Source: 66-474 sp964489055 (lineage in GTDB: Bacteria > Pseudomonadota > Gammaproteobacteria > Xanthomonadales > Rhodanobacteraceae). Taken from it: a stretch of DNA of 64,000 nt. Positions 1 to 12,300 of this stretch are shown piece by piece. Made by a program: the position numbers and the translations under genes. The notes below the pieces were generated by a model, which worked only from the letters and a program-made list of their open reading frames with translations, searched no databases and was not told where the DNA came from. Location: positions 1 through 64,000 of the forward strand of contig CAZAXF010000005.1 in the NCBI GenBank assembly GCA_964489055.1, given 5' to 3'. Positions within the stretch are counted from its first letter, which is position 1. Each line of letters starts with the position of its first letter.

Positions 1-1
1 G

Positions 2-388
2 CGCGGCGGCTACTTCAAGGCCGGCGGCGTGTACATGCCCTCGATCGTGGCCGAGCTGGGCGCGATCGTCGAGCAGCACCTGAAGATGATCGGCCTGATC
101 AAGGATGCCGAGCTGTCGGATTCGCAAAAGCAGCTCATTGCCGAAAAGCGCGCCGCCTACGAGCGCAAGAGCGCAAAAAAAAAACCTGAAACAACCATCG
201 GCGACGAAACCGGCGAAGCGGTAACCGACGGCACGGTACCCAACGCCGCGCCCGCCGCCACGGTCGCAACACCGGCCGGCGACTTCCCGGCCGGAGCCGC
301 CCTGTGCGGCAAGTGCAACACCCCGGCGCTGGTGTTGCTGGACGGTTGCCAGACCTGCCTGAACTGCGGCTACAGCAAGTGCGGCTGA
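2..388 (+). CDS. nrdJ: Ribonucleotide reductase C-terminal end, probably vitamin B12-dependent class II (partial at window start)
   Basis: Only the last 128 codons are in the window; the reading frame is open from base 2 and ends at TGA 386-388. The visible part begins with a segment ending in a long helix (VAELGAIVEQHLK), followed by a low-complexity linker rich in Ala, Thr and Lys, and ends in a zinc-ribbon module with paired CxxC motifs: CGKC, then CxxC and a terminal CGYSKCG. Adenosylcobalamin-dependent ribonucleotide reductases carry this kind of C-terminal cysteine-rich tail, which re-reduces the active-site disulfide. The enzyme makes deoxyribonucleotides from ribonucleotides in the cytoplasm. 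The catalytic barrel lies outside the window, so the class II assignment rests on the tail alone. Confidence 0.72.
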   Translation, partial: RGGYFKAGGVYMPSIVAELGAIVEQHLKMIGLIKDAELSDSQKQLIAEKRAAYERKSAKKKPETTIGDETGEAVTDGTVPNAAPAATVATPAGDFPAGAALCGKCNTPALVLLDGCQTCLNCGYSKCG

Positions 389-403
389 ACAAGTGCACCT
401 GCC

Positions 404-883
404 ATGACCGCCCTCGCCCGCATGCGGCCGGAATACTTCGTAACCTTCTCGGGACGCGAAATCGCCACCTACGCCCACGAAAACGTCGCGGCATTCCGCT
501 GGGACGAAACCGGCGCCATGGATCGCGCGCGGGCGGAGTTCCACCGGCTGCTGCCGCAGGGGCTGGATACGCCGAACCACCACCTGTGCGAAATCCTCGA
601 CCAGCGTGGCGGCCGGACGCTCGGTGACCTGTGGTTTGAAATCGAAACCGCCCCCGGCGCGAACTTCGCCTACCTCTTCAACCTGCACATAGACGAGCAA
701 TTTCGCAGGCACCAACATGCGCGGGCGGCGCTGGAACTGCTGGAGGCCCGTTGCCGCGAGCTGGGCGCCGGCACCCTGGGCCTGCACGTTTTCGCGCACA
801 ACACCACCGCGCAGGCGCTTTACGGCTCGTTCGGCTTCGGGGTCACCGGTTTCGACATGGTCAAGCACCTGGACCAGGCCTGA
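404..883 (+). CDS. GNAT-family N-acetyltransferase
   Basis: This 159-residue protein follows the reductase by 15 bases on the same strand. The C-terminal half looks like a GNAT fold: a strand (FAYLFNLHID), the acetyl-CoA loop region (QFRRHQHARAAL), and the typical end H-N-x-x-A-x-x-L-Y-x-S-x-G-F. The acetyl-CoA loop departs from the usual R-x-x-G-x-G/A because the central Gly is replaced by Gln, so cofactor binding may be altered. Acetyl transfer to an amine is the family reaction; the substrate cannot be told from sequence. A possible earlier in-frame start was not seen; ATG 404 is close behind the upstream stop, so the two genes may be co-transcribed. Confidence 0.8.
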   Translation: MTALARMRPEYFVTFSGREIATYAHENVAAFRWDETGAMDRARAEFHRLLPQGLDTPNHHLCEILDQRGGRTLGDLWFEIETAPGANFAYLFNLHIDEQFRRHQHARAALELLEARCRELGAGTLGLHVFAHNTTAQALYGSFGFGVTGFDMVKHLDQA

Positions 884-934
884 CCCTCACCCAATCCGGT
901 TCGACGACAGCCGCAGGTCGCGATGCCCGCCGGC

Positions 935-961
935 CCGGGCGGGTGGCAGGTGCCCGCCCGG
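935..961 (+). terminator. GC-rich hairpin between the acetyltransferase gene and tssA
   Basis: Bases 935-943 and 953-961 are perfect 9-bp inverted arms (CCGGGCGGG / CCCGCCCGG) around a 9-base loop. No T-run follows, so it is at best a weak intrinsic terminator or a transcript-stabilising stem. It sits in the 213-base gap between two unrelated same-strand genes, where a terminator would be expected. Confidence 0.4.
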
Positions 962-1096
962 ATATTGATGCAGTGCGGGCAACAACAGGCCCGGTACCGG
1001 CAGCAGCGCGGCCCGCCCGCAGCCGACGCGCGAGGGCATACCCGCCGGAACCGCCGCACGCTACCATGCGTGCTTCAGCCACCGAGGGGACCTTCC

Positions 1097-2149
1097 ATGA
1101 CCGACTACGCGCTCGATGCCCTGCTCGCCCCGATCGACGAGGCCGAACCCACGGGCCCGGACCTGGAATACGACGCCGACTTCATGGCCTTCGAGCGCGC
1201 GGCCGCGCCCAAGGCCGAGCGCGTGATAGGCGACGAGGTCAAGGCTGCCGAAGAACCCGATTGGGACCAAGTCGCCGAAACGGCCGTGGCGCTGTTGCGA
1301 CGCTCCAAGGACCTGCGCGTGGCGACGCCGCTGTCGGTGGCGTGGCTGTGCACCTCGGGCATGCCCGGCTGGGCGGCGGGCATGGCGCTGATCCGCGGCC
1401 TGCTGGAAAATTTCTGGGACGGCGTGCACCCGCAACTGGACGCCGAGGACAACGACGACCCCACCGCACGCGTCAACGCGGTGGTGCCCATCGCCGACGC
1501 GCAGGGTGCGCTCGGCTACCTGCACTCGGCCCCGTTCGTGCAGTCGCCACGCCTGGGGCTTTTTTCGCTGCGCGACCTGCGCATCGCCAATGGCGAGCTG
1601 AAGCCGCCGGCTCCCTCCACCGGTGGCGAGGAAGGCGGGGAAACCTCGGCGCCGGCGTCGCTGGCGGAAATCGAGGCATGCTGCATGGATTGCCCGGAGG
1701 AGGAACTGGCGGCGACCATCGAGGCGGTCAACGCGTCGATGGAACACGTACAGGCCATCGACCAGTTGTTCACCGACAGGATCGGCACCCTGGGGCCGGA
1801 CCTGAAGCCGTTGCTGGCGGACCTCACGACGCTGCAGAAATTCCTTGGCGAACAGATGGCCAAGCGCCAGCCGGAAACAGCGGAGGGCGAAGCCGCCGAG
1901 GGCGCCTCGGCGGACGGCGCGCCAGCGGCCAAGGTCACCGGACGCATCAACGGTCCCCAGGACGTGGTGCGCAGGATCGACGAAATCTGCGACTACTACG
2001 CGCGTGCCGAACCATCCAGCCCGGTGCCGCTGTTGCTGCGTCGCGCGCAACGGCTGGTCGGCCTGTCGTTCGCGGACCTGCTGCAGGACCTCACCCCCAG
2101 CGGGGTCAGCGAACTGCAGGTCATCTCGGGCAACGCGCCCGAAGAATGA
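1097..2149 (+). CDS. tssA: Type VI secretion system protein TssA (ImpA N-terminal domain)
   Basis: This 350-residue protein has the ImpA N-terminal layout: a DALLAPID..EPTGPDLEYD opening, then a helical domain with SVAWLCTSGMPGWAAGMALIRGLLENFWDGVHP, followed by a variable C-terminal part ending in a short conserved tail (RINGPQDVVRRIDEICDYY). TssA primes the T6SS baseplate and sheath tip in the cytoplasm. ATG 1097 is preferred over upstream in-frame starts because GAGGGG precedes it by 7 bases and because the family begins with this DALLAPI motif. It is the only T6SS core gene on the plus strand and stands at the far end of the locus, converging on the exported-protein gene that ends at 2171. 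It must therefore have its own promoter, which I could not define. Confidence 0.93.
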   Translation: MTDYALDALLAPIDEAEPTGPDLEYDADFMAFERAAAPKAERVIGDEVKAAEEPDWDQVAETAVALLRRSKDLRVATPLSVAWLCTSGMPGWAAGMALIRGLLENFWDGVHPQLDAEDNDDPTARVNAVVPIADAQGALGYLHSAPFVQSPRLGLFSLRDLRIANGELKPPAPSTGGEEGGETSAPASLAEIEACCMDCPEEELAATIEAVNASMEHVQAIDQLFTDRIGTLGPDLKPLLADLTTLQKFLGEQMAKRQPETAEGEAAEGASADGAPAAKVTGRINGPQDVVRRIDEICDYYARAEPSSPVPLLLRRAQRLVGLSFADLLQDLTPSGVSELQVISGNAPEE

Positions 2150-2170
2150 ACCCGGCGCCGCGCAGGCGGC

Positions 2171-3328
2171 TCAGTACACGCCCTTGCAGGTGCGCTTGCC
2201 GGAATTGACCAGCAACTGGTGCAGCGAGGGTTCCCAGCGCAGCGTCAGGCCGTTGCCAAGCCCGGTGATGATGGTGGCAGCCGCACTCTGGGTCACCGGG
2301 CCGTATTTCGATTCCTGGCCGTCCGGGGCGCGCACGCTCGCGGCCACGGTGTAGCTGGAAGGATCCTGGCACGCGGCCACGTTGATGGTCCTGGTTTCCG
2401 TATGCCCGCGCCCGGTGATGGTGGGCAGGGTGCCCGAGTCCAGCAGCCGGGATTCGGTGCCCGCCGCGCAGGTCGCGCTGAGCGCGTAGCTGACGGTGAA
2501 CGCAAGCGGCGGTGCGATCTGCAGCACCGCGAGCGCCGGAGGCTCGGAACCGCAACCGAACAGGAAGGCCTTGCGCTGCGCCGTGAGCCGCAGCGTATAG
2601 GTGCCCGGCGCCAGCTTGCCGGCACCGCTCCATGCAAGTTCCACGCGCCCCGGTTGCGCGGCCACCAGTCTGGGCTGCACCGCGGCCGGCTTGCCGTCCG
2701 GACCCAGCGCGACCACCTCGGGATTGGCGCAGCGCGTGTCCACGAGGTTGGCGCCGGTCAGCACGAACTTCGCCGTGCCTTCGCCCTGGGGCAACACGAA
2801 CAGCGGGCGCTTGTCCAGCGTTTCCACGCCGTCGATCATCGGCAGCGGGGCCTTCTGGTCCGAGGTGTCCGCGGCAAGTTGCTTGAGCGTGGCGGTCACC
2901 GCCGCGAGCATCGCGCTGGCGTCTTCGCGCGTGCAGGCGCTCGCCGAGGCATCCAGCCATGCCTGCACGCGTTTGGCCGCCGCGTCCGCGCGCACAGCGG
3001 CGGCGCGCTCGCTGCGGCCGATGGTCTCGAGCGGTTCGTCCGCGTCGTCACCGAGCGCGGACGTCAACCGGTCCTGCATCTGCTGCAATTGCGTGGCGAT
3101 GGCAGGCAGCCGGTCATCGCCTGCGGAGGCGGCGCGGGCCTTCACCGCCTGCGCGGCCTTGTCCAGGTGCTCGACCACCAGTGCGCCGGTGAGCCGCGGC
3201 GCCACCTTCTGGGCCGAGGCGCTGAGCGCCAGGGCAGCCAGCATCATCCCGAGAAGGCAGACCGGGAACAGGCCCGCGTACCGGCGCGGGCGGCGCGTGC
3301 GGGGTGGTGCGGGTCGGGCCGTGGGCAT
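2171..3328 (-). CDS. Exported protein of unknown function, last gene of the two-partner secretion cluster
   Basis: This 385-residue protein starts at ATG 3328, one base after the stop of the giant exoprotein gene, so the two are almost certainly translated from one mRNA. The N terminus has arginines and then a hydrophobic stretch (about 19-38) with an ASA-Q cleavage-like site near residue 39, which fits a Sec signal peptide. Residues 45-150 look helical and Ala-rich. The rest looks beta-rich and Ig-like, with a motif of strands such as FVLTGANL and GTYTLRLTAQ, and with scattered Cys residues. I do not recognise a family. Its position suggests a periplasmic or surface partner of the exoprotein, for example a chaperone or anchor, but nothing in the sequence proves this. 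The longer open frame running to 3793 overlaps the exoprotein and is not used. Confidence 0.75.
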   Translation of the reverse strand: MPTARPAPPRTRRPRRYAGLFPVCLLGMMLAALALSASAQKVAPRLTGALVVEHLDKAAQAVKARAASAGDDRLPAIATQLQQMQDRLTSALGDDADEPLETIGRSERAAAVRADAAAKRVQAWLDASASACTREDASAMLAAVTATLKQLAADTSDQKAPLPMIDGVETLDKRPLFVLPQGEGTAKFVLTGANLVDTRCANPEVVALGPDGKPAAVQPRLVAAQPGRVELAWSGAGKLAPGTYTLRLTAQRKAFLFGCGSEPPALAVLQIAPPLAFTVSYALSATCAAGTESRLLDSGTLPTITGRGHTETRTINVAACQDPSSYTVAASVRAPDGQESKYGPVTQSAAATIITGLGNGLTLRWEPSLHQLLVNSGKRTCKGVY

Positions 3329-3329
3329 T

Positions 3330-6300
3330 TCAGTTTCTCTCAGGGCACAGCTCCGAGGGCGGCTGGTCCGGACGGCAATCATACTGGTCGCGCGGCAAAA
3401 GCACACCGGTGGGCACGATGCCGTAGGCGCGGTAGATCGCCGTGACGACGCTGATGTCGATGTAGTGGTCGCTGTGCCCGTTGACGCCCTGGGACTTGCT
3501 GGACAGGATCGAGGTCGGAACGTTGACCACGAGTCCCCCGGTGGACGGCGAGAACGGCAACAGGTTTCCGTTGTAGTCCACGCCGTAGAAGTACGCAGGC
3601 GGCATGCCGACGTGGGCCACCGTCTGCGCACCCACGCCGGTGACGTAGATGGGCGCGGTGGACAGGCCGATCCGTCCCGTGGACGACCAGGTGCCGCTGC
3701 CGTCATAGAGCCAGTTGTTGCCCGTCTGCAGCAGGTCGCCGTTGCGCACCTCCAGGTACAGGTCGGACTTGCCGGCATCCACCGTGAACGCACTGCCGTT
3801 CACCGACGCCAGGGTCAGCGTGCCGTCGTTGGTGAAGCTGAAGCCCGCCTGCGAGGAGAACCCACCCAGCGTATCGACATGGTTGGCCATGAACTGGCCC
3901 GCCGAACCCAGCGTGGTAGTCCCCGTTGCGCTGCCGGTCAGGGTCGCGGCGGTGATGCTGCCGTTGGCGTTGCCGGTGATCGCGCCGCTGCCGGTTTGGG
4001 TCAAGGTCGTGGTGCCGCTGCCGCTGTCCACCGCCGCGTTGATGGCCAGGTTGCCGTCGGCCGTGAGGTCCACCTGTGTGCCGGTGACTGCATTGGCGAC
4101 GGTGAGGTCGCCCGCGGACGCCAGCGAAATCGCCGCGCCCTGCACCGCCTGGTTCACGGTCAGCGCATTGCCGGCGCCGGTGGTGGCGAGGCGGATGTTG
4201 CCGGCATTGCCGATGGTCGCCAGCGGCCCGTTCACGGTCAACGCACCCGCGTTGGTCAGCGAGAAGTCCGCGGCGCTGAACGCATCGAGTTCATCGACCC
4301 TGGCCTGACCAAGCGACGTATCGCCGACCGAGTTGCCGGTCAACGCGCCACCTTGCACCAGGCCGCCGGAACCCTCGCCGATCGCACCGGCGGAATTCAA
4401 GGTGATCAGGTCGCCAACGACGGTGCCATTGATGCCAAGATCATGCCCGGCACCGGTGGTGGTCAACGTGGTGCCGAAACCACCGTCGACCGTGGCGCCG
4501 GAAGCCACCGTCAATGACTGGTTGCTGGTCAGCGAAAAGCCGGCGGCGGTGAAGTCGCCCAGGTTCGCGACCGCATTGTTGCCCGACAGGTCGGCGGCGC
4601 CGCCCGAGGTACCCGTCAGGGTGCCGGCCGTCAACGCGCCGGCTGCGCCCTCGCTGATCGCGCCACCCACGTTCAACGTGGTGGTCGAGCCCTTGAGGCT
4701 GCCGTCGATCACGAGGTTGCTGGTGGCACCCGTGGTGGTCAACGTGGTACTGGAGCCACCATCTACCGTGCTCCCGGCCCCGATCGTCAAGGTCTGGCCG
4801 TTGCTCAGCGCAAGGCTGGCGGCGGTGAAGTTGCCGAGTTTGTTGATCGCGTTGTTGCCGGTCAGTTGCGCGGCGGCCGTGGCACTGCCGGTAAGCGTGT
4901 CGGCGGTGACCACACCGGTGGCTCCTTCGTTGATCGCACCCGCGGAGACCAGATTCGTGGTGGTTCCGTTGACGTGGCCATCGATGGTGAGGTCGCTTCC
5001 GGCACCCGTGATGGTCAGGCTGGTGTTGGCACCGCCATCGACCGTGCTGCCCGCGGCTACCGTCAGGTCGGTCGCGTTGGTCAGGCTGAAGCCGACCGCG
5101 GTGAAGTTGCCGAGATTCGCGATGGCGTTGGCGCCACCGAGTGTCGCACCACCCTGTGCGGTACCGGTGAGCGTACCGGCGGTGATGCTGCCGCCGACAC
5201 CCTCGCTGATCGACCCGCTGCCGTTCTGCGTGAGCGTGGTCGTACCGGTCCCGCTGTCGACGGCCGCGTCGATCGAGAGGTTGCCGTTCGCGGCAAGATT
5301 CACCGCCGAGCCCTGCACCGTCCGGGTGATACTGAGGTCACCGGCCGACTGCAGGGTGACCGAACCGCCGCTCAAGGCCTGGCCGACGGTCAGTACATTG
5401 GCCGGCCCGCCGGTGGTGGTCAGGCTGATGTCGCCGGTCGTGGCCAGTTGGCCAACCACCGACAAGGCCGTGTTGTCGATGAGGGTGAAATTCACCGCGT
5501 TGAATTGGCCGACGCTGGCGATCTTGTTGTTGCTGCCGGTCAGCGTGGTGTCGCCCGCCGAAGCACCCGTCAACGTGGCCGCAACGACGACGCCGCCGGC
5601 GCCTTCATTGATGTCGCCCGCCGAGGTCAGCGAGGTCGTGCCCGCAGCATTGCCGACCGTACCGTTGATCGTGAGGTCGCCAGCGGTGGTCTCGAGCGCG
5701 GTGCCGCCTGCCATGCCATCGATCGTGATGCCCGACGCCACGGTCAAGGCTTGTGCGTTGGTGAGGCTGAAGCCGTTGGCAGTGAAGTTCTCGAGATTGG
5801 CAATGAAGTTGTCGCCATCGAGGTGGGTCGACCCGGTCGATGCGCCGGTGAGCGTGTTGGCCGTGATCACGGTGGTGGAGCTTTCGTCGATGTTGCCACC
5901 CGAGCTCAGGGTCAGGGTGCCGCCCGCATTGACGTCATCCCCGAGTGAAATACCGTTGCCGCCCGTCAAGCTGATGTCGCCGCCGGTCAGCGCCGCGGTG
6001 GTGAGCACGGCGCCAGCGGCCGTCAGGGTGATCGAACCCGTGCCGGCGTTGATCGGTCCGACCCCGAACAGCTGCCCACCGGCGATCAGGCTGACGTTGC
6101 CGTTGTTGTTGTCGGTGAGGCCCCCGATCGTCAAATCGTTCACGTCGGTGACGGCCACGCCCGCACCAGTGAGCGTCACCGATCCAGTGAAGTCGTTGTT
6201 CGGGTTGCCCAGTGCGACCGCGTTGTTGCCGGCGCCGAAGACGGAGTTGCCAGTCACCTTCCAGGCTGCACCCTGGGTGATGTCGCCACCGGTCGTGGTG

Positions 6301-9300
6301 ACGGTCAGGTTGCCGCCGATGCCGAAAGCACCGCTGTCACTGAACGTCTTGCTGCTGCTGCCGAGGTTGCCGAGCGGCCCGTTCAGCGAGCCGACCGCGT
6401 TGCCGAAGGTCACGGCACCATTCGCCGCCGTGACCACCAGTGATTCCGGCGTGCCGCTGACGGCGTTGTCAAGCGTGCCGGCGAAGGTCACGTTGCCGTT
6501 GTTTGACGTCACCGCGACGTTGGTGCCCAGCGCCACGGCGCCATTGTATTTCTGGTTGCCGCTGGTGGTGATGTCGGCGCCCAACAGCACGGGCGCCGTC
6601 GCATCGAGGCTGGCAGCAGCCACGTCGCCGAGGAACTGCGCCTGGCCGGTGCCCGTCACCGAAAGCGCGCCGAGCGGGCCGTTGATGCCGCCGATGGCGC
6701 CGGCGAACTTCGCCGCGCCGGTGCCGGAATTGACCGTCAGATCCTGCGGCGTCGCGCCCGACAGGTTGTCGACCGTGCTGGCGAACGTGATGCCGTTGCC
6801 GCTCAGCGCCACGCTGCTGCCGCTGCCATCGAGCGTCACCGCGCCGTTGTAGGTCTGGGTGCCGCTGGTGGTGATGTCGTCGTGCAGCGTGCTGGCGCCA
6901 TCGAGGATGAGCGAGGCTGCGCTCACCGAACCCATGTCGAGCGTGCCGGTGCCGGCCAATTCCACCGCGCTGCCGGTGACGGTGATCGGACCGCCGAAGC
7001 TGTTGCCGGCGTCGGTGAGCGTGATGGCATTGCTGCCGGCATCGAGCATGGACGCGCCGCCCACCGTCCAGGCCGCACCCTGCGAAATGGGCCCGGCGGT
7101 GCTGGTGATCGACAGGTCCTGGCCGATGCCAAGCGTGTTGGCGACGCTGAAGGTCCTGCTGGTGGTCGTCAGGTTCTGCAGGACCGCAGTATTGCCGACC
7201 GCACCGCCGAAGTTCACTGCGCCATTCCCGGCGTTCAGGGTCAGGCTGTCGGCATTCGCCGAGGCGCCATTCACGTCGCCGCCGAAGCTGATGTTCGCGC
7301 CCGGCGCACCGCCGCCGGTGGTATCGACGGTGACCGTCGGCGAGCCGTCGATGGTCACGGCGCCACCGAAGTTGACCGCGCCACCGTCGGTGGTGACATC
7401 CTGGGTCAACAGCAAGGCACCGATGCCGTAGTCGGTGATCGTCAATGGACCGCTGCCGACATGCAGTGCACCGAGCGTCAGTGCGTTGCCGCCATTGTCG
7501 AGGTACACCAAAAAGTTGCCGGTGTTGGCAAGATTCACGATACCGGTGAGGTTGTTGAGGGTGCTGTGCAGGTTCAGCACCCCGGCATGCGCATTGAACG
7601 ACGCCGCGCCGGCGCCCGGCGACTGCACGATGCCGGTGCCGACAACTTGCGTGATGCCGGTTGCATCCACCGTCAGCGCGCCACTGCCGACGTTGACGTT
7701 GCCGAGACTCAGCAGGTTGGCGCCGTTGTCGAGCGTCACGTCGTTGGCACCACTGTTGGTCAGACTCACCACGCCGGTGAAATCGTTGGCCTTGTCCAGC
7801 GTGATCGCGTTGGCTCCCGCGTCGATGCTCGATGTGCCGGTTGCGGTCAAACCACCCGTCTGTGTGATGGCGCCGCCGTTGCTGGTTGCCGACAGCGCGC
7901 CCACGGCGCCCGCGCCGAGGTTCAATGCCCCATGGCTGGTGACGATCAGGTTTCCGGTCGCAAGGGTTCCGAGCGTCAGCGCATTGCCGTCGGCAATCTG
8001 CGTGTTGCCACCGGTGAGACTCACCGCACCCGTGAAGTCGTTGCCGGCGTTGGCCAGCGTGATCGCCCCGCCGCCCGCATCGACCGTGGTGTCGCCGACC
8101 GCCGTGATCGCGGCGCCAATCTGCACGATCGCGGCATTGGTGCTGCCGAGTTGCAGCGTGCCACCTGCGTCGACGACACCGGTCAACGTGACGCCATCGC
8201 GCCCGATGACGCTGATGTCGTGCCCGGCCAATCCGGAAACAGACAGCGCACCGCCGTTCGCTGCAAGCGTGATGTCGCCGGCACCGGCATAGATGGCGCC
8301 CACGCCGGAAAGCTGCCCGCCGGCGATCAGGCTGACATCGCCGTTGGCATTGTCGGTGAGCGAGGCAATCGACAGATCGTTCGTGTCGTAGATTGCAATG
8401 CCCGCGCCGATCGCGCTGACACTGTCCTGGAAGTCGTTGCCTGTGTCGGTCAGTGCTATGGCACCCAGGCCGGCATTCAGCGCCGCCGCACCGGTGACGG
8501 TCAGGCCGCCTGCTTGCGTGATGCTGCCGCCGTTGCTGGTTGCCGACAGCGCGTCCACGGCGCCCTCGCCGAGGTTCAATGCCCCATGGCTGGTGACGAT
8601 CAGGTCCCCGGTCGCAAGGGTTCCGAGCGTCAGCGCATTGCCGTCGGCGATCTGCGTGTTGCCACCGGTGAGACTCACCGCACCCGTGAAGTCGTTGCCG
8701 GCGTTGGCCAGCGTGATCGCGTTGGTGCCGGCGTCGAAGGTGGACGCACCGCCGACCGTCAAACTGCTGCTGGCGGTCTGGGTGATTGCCCCGCCCGCCG
8801 TGGCCTGCAGGCTGCCGACGTTCACCGCATCCAGTTCCAGCGCACCCGCGGTCGTGACCTTCGTGGTGCCGCCGGCCAGGCTCAGCGGACCCTGAAAGTC
8901 ATTGGCGCTGTTGTCCAGGGTGATGTCTGCCGTGCCCGCGGTGAAGCTGGACGCACCGCTCGCGTGAATCTCGCCACTGCCGCCTTCCGAGATGCCGCCA
9001 TTGGCCGTGACATCCAGCCCCAGGCCCGCTCCGCAGCCGGATGCACAGACCGCCCCGTTGAACGCTACCGTACCGCTGCCGGCATCCACTGTCAGGGTCG
9101 CCTGCGCCGGGTACTGGTTGCTCACGTCCGCGAAGGTGATGGCGCCGCCGTTGGAAACGAGCGTCACCGGATTGAACAGGTACAACATGTTCCCGTAATC
9201 CTGCACACCGGTCGTGGTCACGTTGCCATACAAGCGCGTTTGAGTGTGCGCCGTGAGGCTGGATGCCTGCACCGTGGCGTAAAACGCGGACGTGCCGGTT

Positions 9301-12300
9301 CCATCCAGCGTCAACGCGCCCAGCGGCCCATTCGCACCACCGCCCACCGCACCCCCAAACGATGCCGTACCGGTCGCACCGGTACCCACATCAACCGTCA
9401 ACGCCTGTGCCGTGCCAAGGCCCGATGCATTGTCCACCGTGCTGTCGAATGTCACGGTACTGTTGGCGGTCGTCAGCGTCACGCCGTTGCCGTTGCCACT
9501 GCCATCCAGCCACACCGCGCCGTGGTAGGTCTGGTCGCCGCTGGTGGTGATGTCGTCATGCAAGGTGGCGGCATTGTCCAGTGTCAGCGATGCGGTACTG
9601 GTCACCGTGCCGATGTCCAGGGTCCCGGTCCCGCCGAACTCCACCGCACCCCCGCTGGCTACGTCGATCAAGCCGCCGAAATCGTTGCCGCTGTTGGCCA
9701 GCGTGATCGCGTTGGTGCCGGCGTCGAAGGTGGACGCACCGCCGACCGTCAAACTGCTGCTGGCGGTCTGGGTGATTGCCCCGCCCGCCGTGGCCTGCAG
9801 GCTGCCGACGTTCACCGCATCCAGTTCCAGCGCACCCGCGGTCGTGACCTTCGTGGTGCCGCCGGCCAGGCTCAGCGGACCCTGAAAGTCATTGGCGCTG
9901 TTGTCCAGGGTGATGTCTGCCGTGCCCGCGGTGAAGCTGGACGCACCGCTCGCGTGAATCTCGCCACTGCCGCCTTCCGAGATGCCGCCATTGGCCGTGA
10001 CATCCAGCCCCAGGCCCGCTCCGCAGCCGGATGCACAGACCGCCCCGTTGAACGCTACCGTACCGCTGCCGGCATCCACTGTCAGGGTCGCCTGCGCCGG
10101 GTACTGGTTGCTCACGTCCGCGAAGGTGATGGCGCCGCCGTTGGAAACGAGCGTCACCGGATTGAACAGGTACAACATGTTCCCGTAATCCTGCACACCG
10201 GTCGTGGTCACGTTGCCATACAAGCGCGTTTGAGTGTGCGCCGTGAGGCTGGATGCCTGCACCGTGGCGTAAAACGCGGACGTGCCGGTTCCATCCAGCG
10301 TCAACGCGCCCAGCGGCCCATTCGCACCACCGCCCACCGCACCCCCAAACGATGCCGTACCGGTCGCACCGGTACCCACATCAACCGTCAACGCCTGTGC
10401 CGTGCCAAGGCCCGATGCATTGTCCACCGTGCTGTCGAATGTCACGGTACTGTTGGCGGTCGTCAGCGTCACGCCGTTGCCGTTGCCACTGCCATCCAGC
10501 CACACCGCGCCGTGGTAGGTCTGGTCGCCGCTGGTGGTGATGTCGTCGGTCAGCATGCTGGCGGTATCCAGCACCAGGGACCCGGTATTGGCGACCGCGC
10601 CCATGGTGAGGGTACCGCTGCCGTTCAACTCGACCGTGCCCGCGGCGGCGATCGATATGGCGTCGCCGAAGCTGTTGCCGGCGTTGGCCAGCGCGATGTC
10701 GCCGGTGCCGGCGTCGAAGGTGGACGCACCGGTGACGGACAAGGCACCCGCCTGGCTGATCGAACCGCCATTGCTTGTCACATTCAGTGCGCCCACGACG
10801 GCGCCGTGGCCAAGATCCAGTGCACCGGTGCTGGTCACGGTCAGGTCGCCGATCGCCAGCGCGCCCAGCGTCAGCGCGTTCTGGTCCGTGATCTGCGTGA
10901 TGCCGCCGGTGAGGTCCACCGTACCCTGGAAGTCGTTGCCGGCGTTTGCCAGCATGATCGCACCGTGGAGCGCATCGATCGTGCTGTCGCCGCCCACGGT
11001 GATCGCACCGCCATTTTGCAGGATGGGGGCATTGTGGCTGGCCAGTTTCAGCGCGCCGCTGGCGTCGACATCGGCCGCAAGGTTGATGCCGTTGTCGCTG
11101 GTGATGCTGACGTCGCCCCCCTTCAAGGCGGCGTTGACCGCGGTGTTTACACCCGCCGCGAGCAAGAAGTTTCCGCCGCCAAGCGAGATTTCCCCGTCGA
11201 GCGTGACGCTGCCGCCGGCGAGCAACGAGAGATTCAACGTGTCGCCGCCTGCCGTCGAATCGAAGATCTTGTTGTTGATGTTGATCTTGTTGGCCGCGTC
11301 GAACGTGAGGGAGTTGGTTCCCGTGCCGTCATAGTCGAGATCGGCGTTGAGCGTGATGTTGCCCGCCTCGGAATTGGCGCCGTTGGAGCCGGTCTTGACC
11401 GTGACATTGGCGCCGCCGGTCAATGCCGCGGTGATCAGGTCCACCCCGAGCGACGCGCCGTCGTCGGTCGTCTCGAACGGATTGCTGTTGTTGATGTTGG
11501 TGTTGCCGTTCCCGCTGACGATGGTGAGGTTGTTCGGATCGATCAGCCAGTTGCCGCCCAGCCCGCCCACGCTGCGCGCGGTGACCTGCGGGGTACCGGC
11601 GACCGTGAGCGCGCCGAGGCTCGATGTCTCGACGAGCCCACCATCGCCGCCGTGGGTGCCACCGCGTGCAGACAGGCTGCCGGCGATGACCGAGTTGTCG
11701 CGCGAGAACACCGCGATGCTGCCGCCATCGCCCTGGATGGTCGCATCGGCATTGAGCGACGCGTCCGGCGCAATGTAGGTGCGTGCGGCCACGGCGAGGC
11801 CTTCGCCACCCTGCCAACCGCCGCCGACGCGGATGCTGCCGCCGCCATGGGTGCCCGATGCATCCAGGGCGCCACCAGTCACCATCACGTCCCGGTCGGA
11901 CAGCAGTTGCACGCTGCCCCCGTGCGTGCCACTCACGTCGATGCTGCCGCTGTTGACGGTATTGCCGCCGTGGGCCACCAGCCGCACCACGCCACCGGCG
12001 GTGCTGATGCCGCCGGCCTTGATCACGCCACTGTTGTTGACGAGATTGGTGAAAAGATCCTTTGCCGCCGAAGCCTGCAACACCACGGTGCCGCCCTTGG
12101 CACTGAGCTTGCCCGTGTTGGTCACGGCTGCCTTGTCGGCGTCGAAGCGCTGCTTCAACGCACCGGTGATCTCGACGTTGATCAGGCCGTTGCCATCGAA
12201 GTCGAGCACGGCCTTGTCGGCACCATCGAGGTTGATGTGGCCATAGTCGGCGAGGATCAGGCCATCGTTGGCGACCTGTCCGCCGATCAGGCTGACCGAG

